From contig SKKK01000435.1 in the NCBI GenBank assembly GCA_007121535.1, forward strand, positions 1 to 50,159: a stretch of 50,159 nucleotides of DNA. Direction: 5' to 3'. Positions 49,223 through 50,159 of the stretch are shown here, one piece after another. Numbering within the stretch: position 1 is the stretch's first letter; each line of letters begins with the position of its first letter. The notes under the pieces were generated by a model. It did no database searches. It was not told the origin of the DNA and saw only the letters and a program-made list of their open reading frames with translations. Made by a program: the position numbers and the translations under genes. This DNA comes from Planctomycetaceae bacterium. GTDB lineage: Bacteria > Planctomycetota > Planctomycetia > Pirellulales > Pirellulaceae.

Positions 49223-50159
49223 ATGAACCCGGAGTTTCGTGCCAGTCGCCGCGCCCGTGCGGCCGCAGGGCAACCGATCAGCCAGTTGATGGCTCGTGCT
49301 TTGGAGAACCCGACGCTGATCTCGTTGGCTGCCGGTTTCGTGGATGGTACGACACTGCCCGACGATCCCGTCCGCCGGGCGATGACCACGCTGCTGCAGG
49401 ATTCGCAAGCGGCTGCTGCGGCACTGCAGTACGGATCGACCGTCGGCTACCCTGTGTTGCGGCAGATGTTGCTGGATCGAATGCGCCAAGCCGATGGCCA
49501 AGATCCGCTCATCGATCTGGAGCAGATCGTCATCACCGCCGGCAGCAATCAATTGCTGAGCCTGGTCTCGGAGAGCCTGCTGGAACCGGGCGACATCGTC
49601 CTGTGTGCTTCCCCCACGTATTTGGTCTACATGGGATTGCTGTGGGGGCTGGAGGCACGAGCTTTCGGGGTGGCCAGTGATGCATTGGGTATGATTCCCG
49701 AGGCGTTGGACGACCAATTGCGACGAATCGAAGCCGCCGGTGAACTGCAGCGAGTCAAAGCGATTTATCTGGTGCCGTATTTCGACAATCCAGCCGGCGC
49801 GACGATGCCCATGGACCGGCGACTGGCTGTGGTCGAAATGGCCAAACGTTGGTCGCGATACCACCCGATCCATGTGATTTCTGACGAGGCCTATCGCGAG
49901 TTGCGATACGAGGGCGAGGATATCCCCAGCCCTTGGATTTGTGACGATTCCGGCGACACGGTGATCGTAGCGGGGACCTTTTCGAAATCGTTTTCGCCGG
50001 GGATTCGAGTCGGCTGGGGGGTGCTGCCTCGACATCTGATCCAGCCGGTGTGCGATCTGAAAGGCAACGTCGATTTCGGCTCGCCCAACTTCGCCCAGCA
50101 CCTGATGGCCTGCGTCCTGCGATTGGGATTGTACGAGCCGCACGTGGCGGGGCTGCGCG
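49223..50159 (+). CDS. PLP-dependent class I/II aminotransferase, 3' end cut by window edge
   Basis: The first 312 residues are present. The sequence follows fold-type I aminotransferases of the 2-aminoadipate/MocR-like group: PTLISLAAGFVDGTTLPDDP, AALQYGSTVGYPVLRQMLLD, VITAGSNQLLSLVSESLLEP, YLVPYFDNPAGATM, VISDEAYRELRYEGED, and GTFSKSFSPGIRVGWGVLP with the probable Schiff-base Lys at SKSFSP. The substrate cannot be told; it may work near methionine metabolism as it follows metK by 18 bases. The ATG at 49223 begins the protein (MNPEFRASRRA). Confidence 0.88.
   Translation, partial: MNPEFRASRRARAAAGQPISQLMARALENPTLISLAAGFVDGTTLPDDPVRRAMTTLLQDSQAAAAALQYGSTVGYPVLRQMLLDRMRQADGQDPLIDLEQIVITAGSNQLLSLVSESLLEPGDIVLCASPTYLVYMGLLWGLEARAFGVASDALGMIPEALDDQLRRIEAAGELQRVKAIYLVPYFDNPAGATMPMDRRLAVVEMAKRWSRYHPIHVISDEAYRELRYEGEDIPSPWICDDSGDTVIVAGTFSKSFSPGIRVGWGVLPRHLIQPVCDLKGNVDFGSPNFAQHLMACVLRLGLYEPHVAGLR

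Noticed and set aside
48095-50143. A 682-codon open frame on the minus strand
   Set aside because: It is antisense to metK and the aminotransferase, both certain.

Overview
The window reads as chromosomal DNA of a planctomycete, most likely of the order Pirellulales (inferred). The signs are a Pup-like UBact modifier with a Pup-ligase-family enzyme, a DUF1080 protein, a DUF502 protein, a TPR/ExbB/ExbD/toroid cluster, a DUF6655-type lipoprotein, Tat-exported enzymes and dense families of short palindromic repeats. Coding density is moderate, both strands are used, and several loci are visibly decayed. No tRNA, rRNA or CRISPR array was seen.

Layout. Bases 1-1355 (minus) hold a slipin/NfeD pair followed by a frameshifted BON-domain pseudogene. 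Bases 2246-3360 are repeats and gene fragments, including an internally shortened DUF502 gene. Bases 3384-7693 (minus) hold an exported alpha/beta hydrolase, then UBact and a PafA/Dop-family enzyme carrying a membrane insertion. Bases 7850-15429 are mixed housekeeping: Tat-exported DegT-family protein, LMW phosphatase, CPBP protease, two TatA/B proteins, uracil-DNA glycosylase, DUF1080 protein, soluble histidine kinase and a MoaD/ThiS-like protein. Bases 15536-22191 are one operon: a large TPR protein, ExbB, ExbD and a TonB-like protein whose C-terminus is an alpha/alpha toroid. Then come xseB and a YbaK-type deacylase.

Bases 23589-43115 look like an accessory block. Two same-strand paralogues of an AAA-ATPase/PD-(D/E)XK protein, almost identical over their last ~240 bases, bracket about 16 kb of cargo. 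The cargo is a two-gene restriction-modification-like pair; an efflux operon with outer-membrane factor, ECF sigma factor, zinc-finger anti-sigma, metal-sensor-like protein, frameshifted membrane-fusion protein, RND pump and ABC exporter; and two stretches of dead genes. Bases 43234-50159 hold a large 2-oxoglutarate oxygenase, a lipoprotein, a small conserved protein, metK behind a strong hairpin and a promoter, and the start of a PLP aminotransferase.

Several groups seem to work as units: slipin with NfeD in membrane quality control, UBact with its ligase-like enzyme in protein tagging, ExbB/ExbD with the toroid protein in proton-motive-force-driven envelope work, and the sigma/anti-sigma/sensor module in control of efflux. 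All functions are read from sequence and family knowledge; no search was run.
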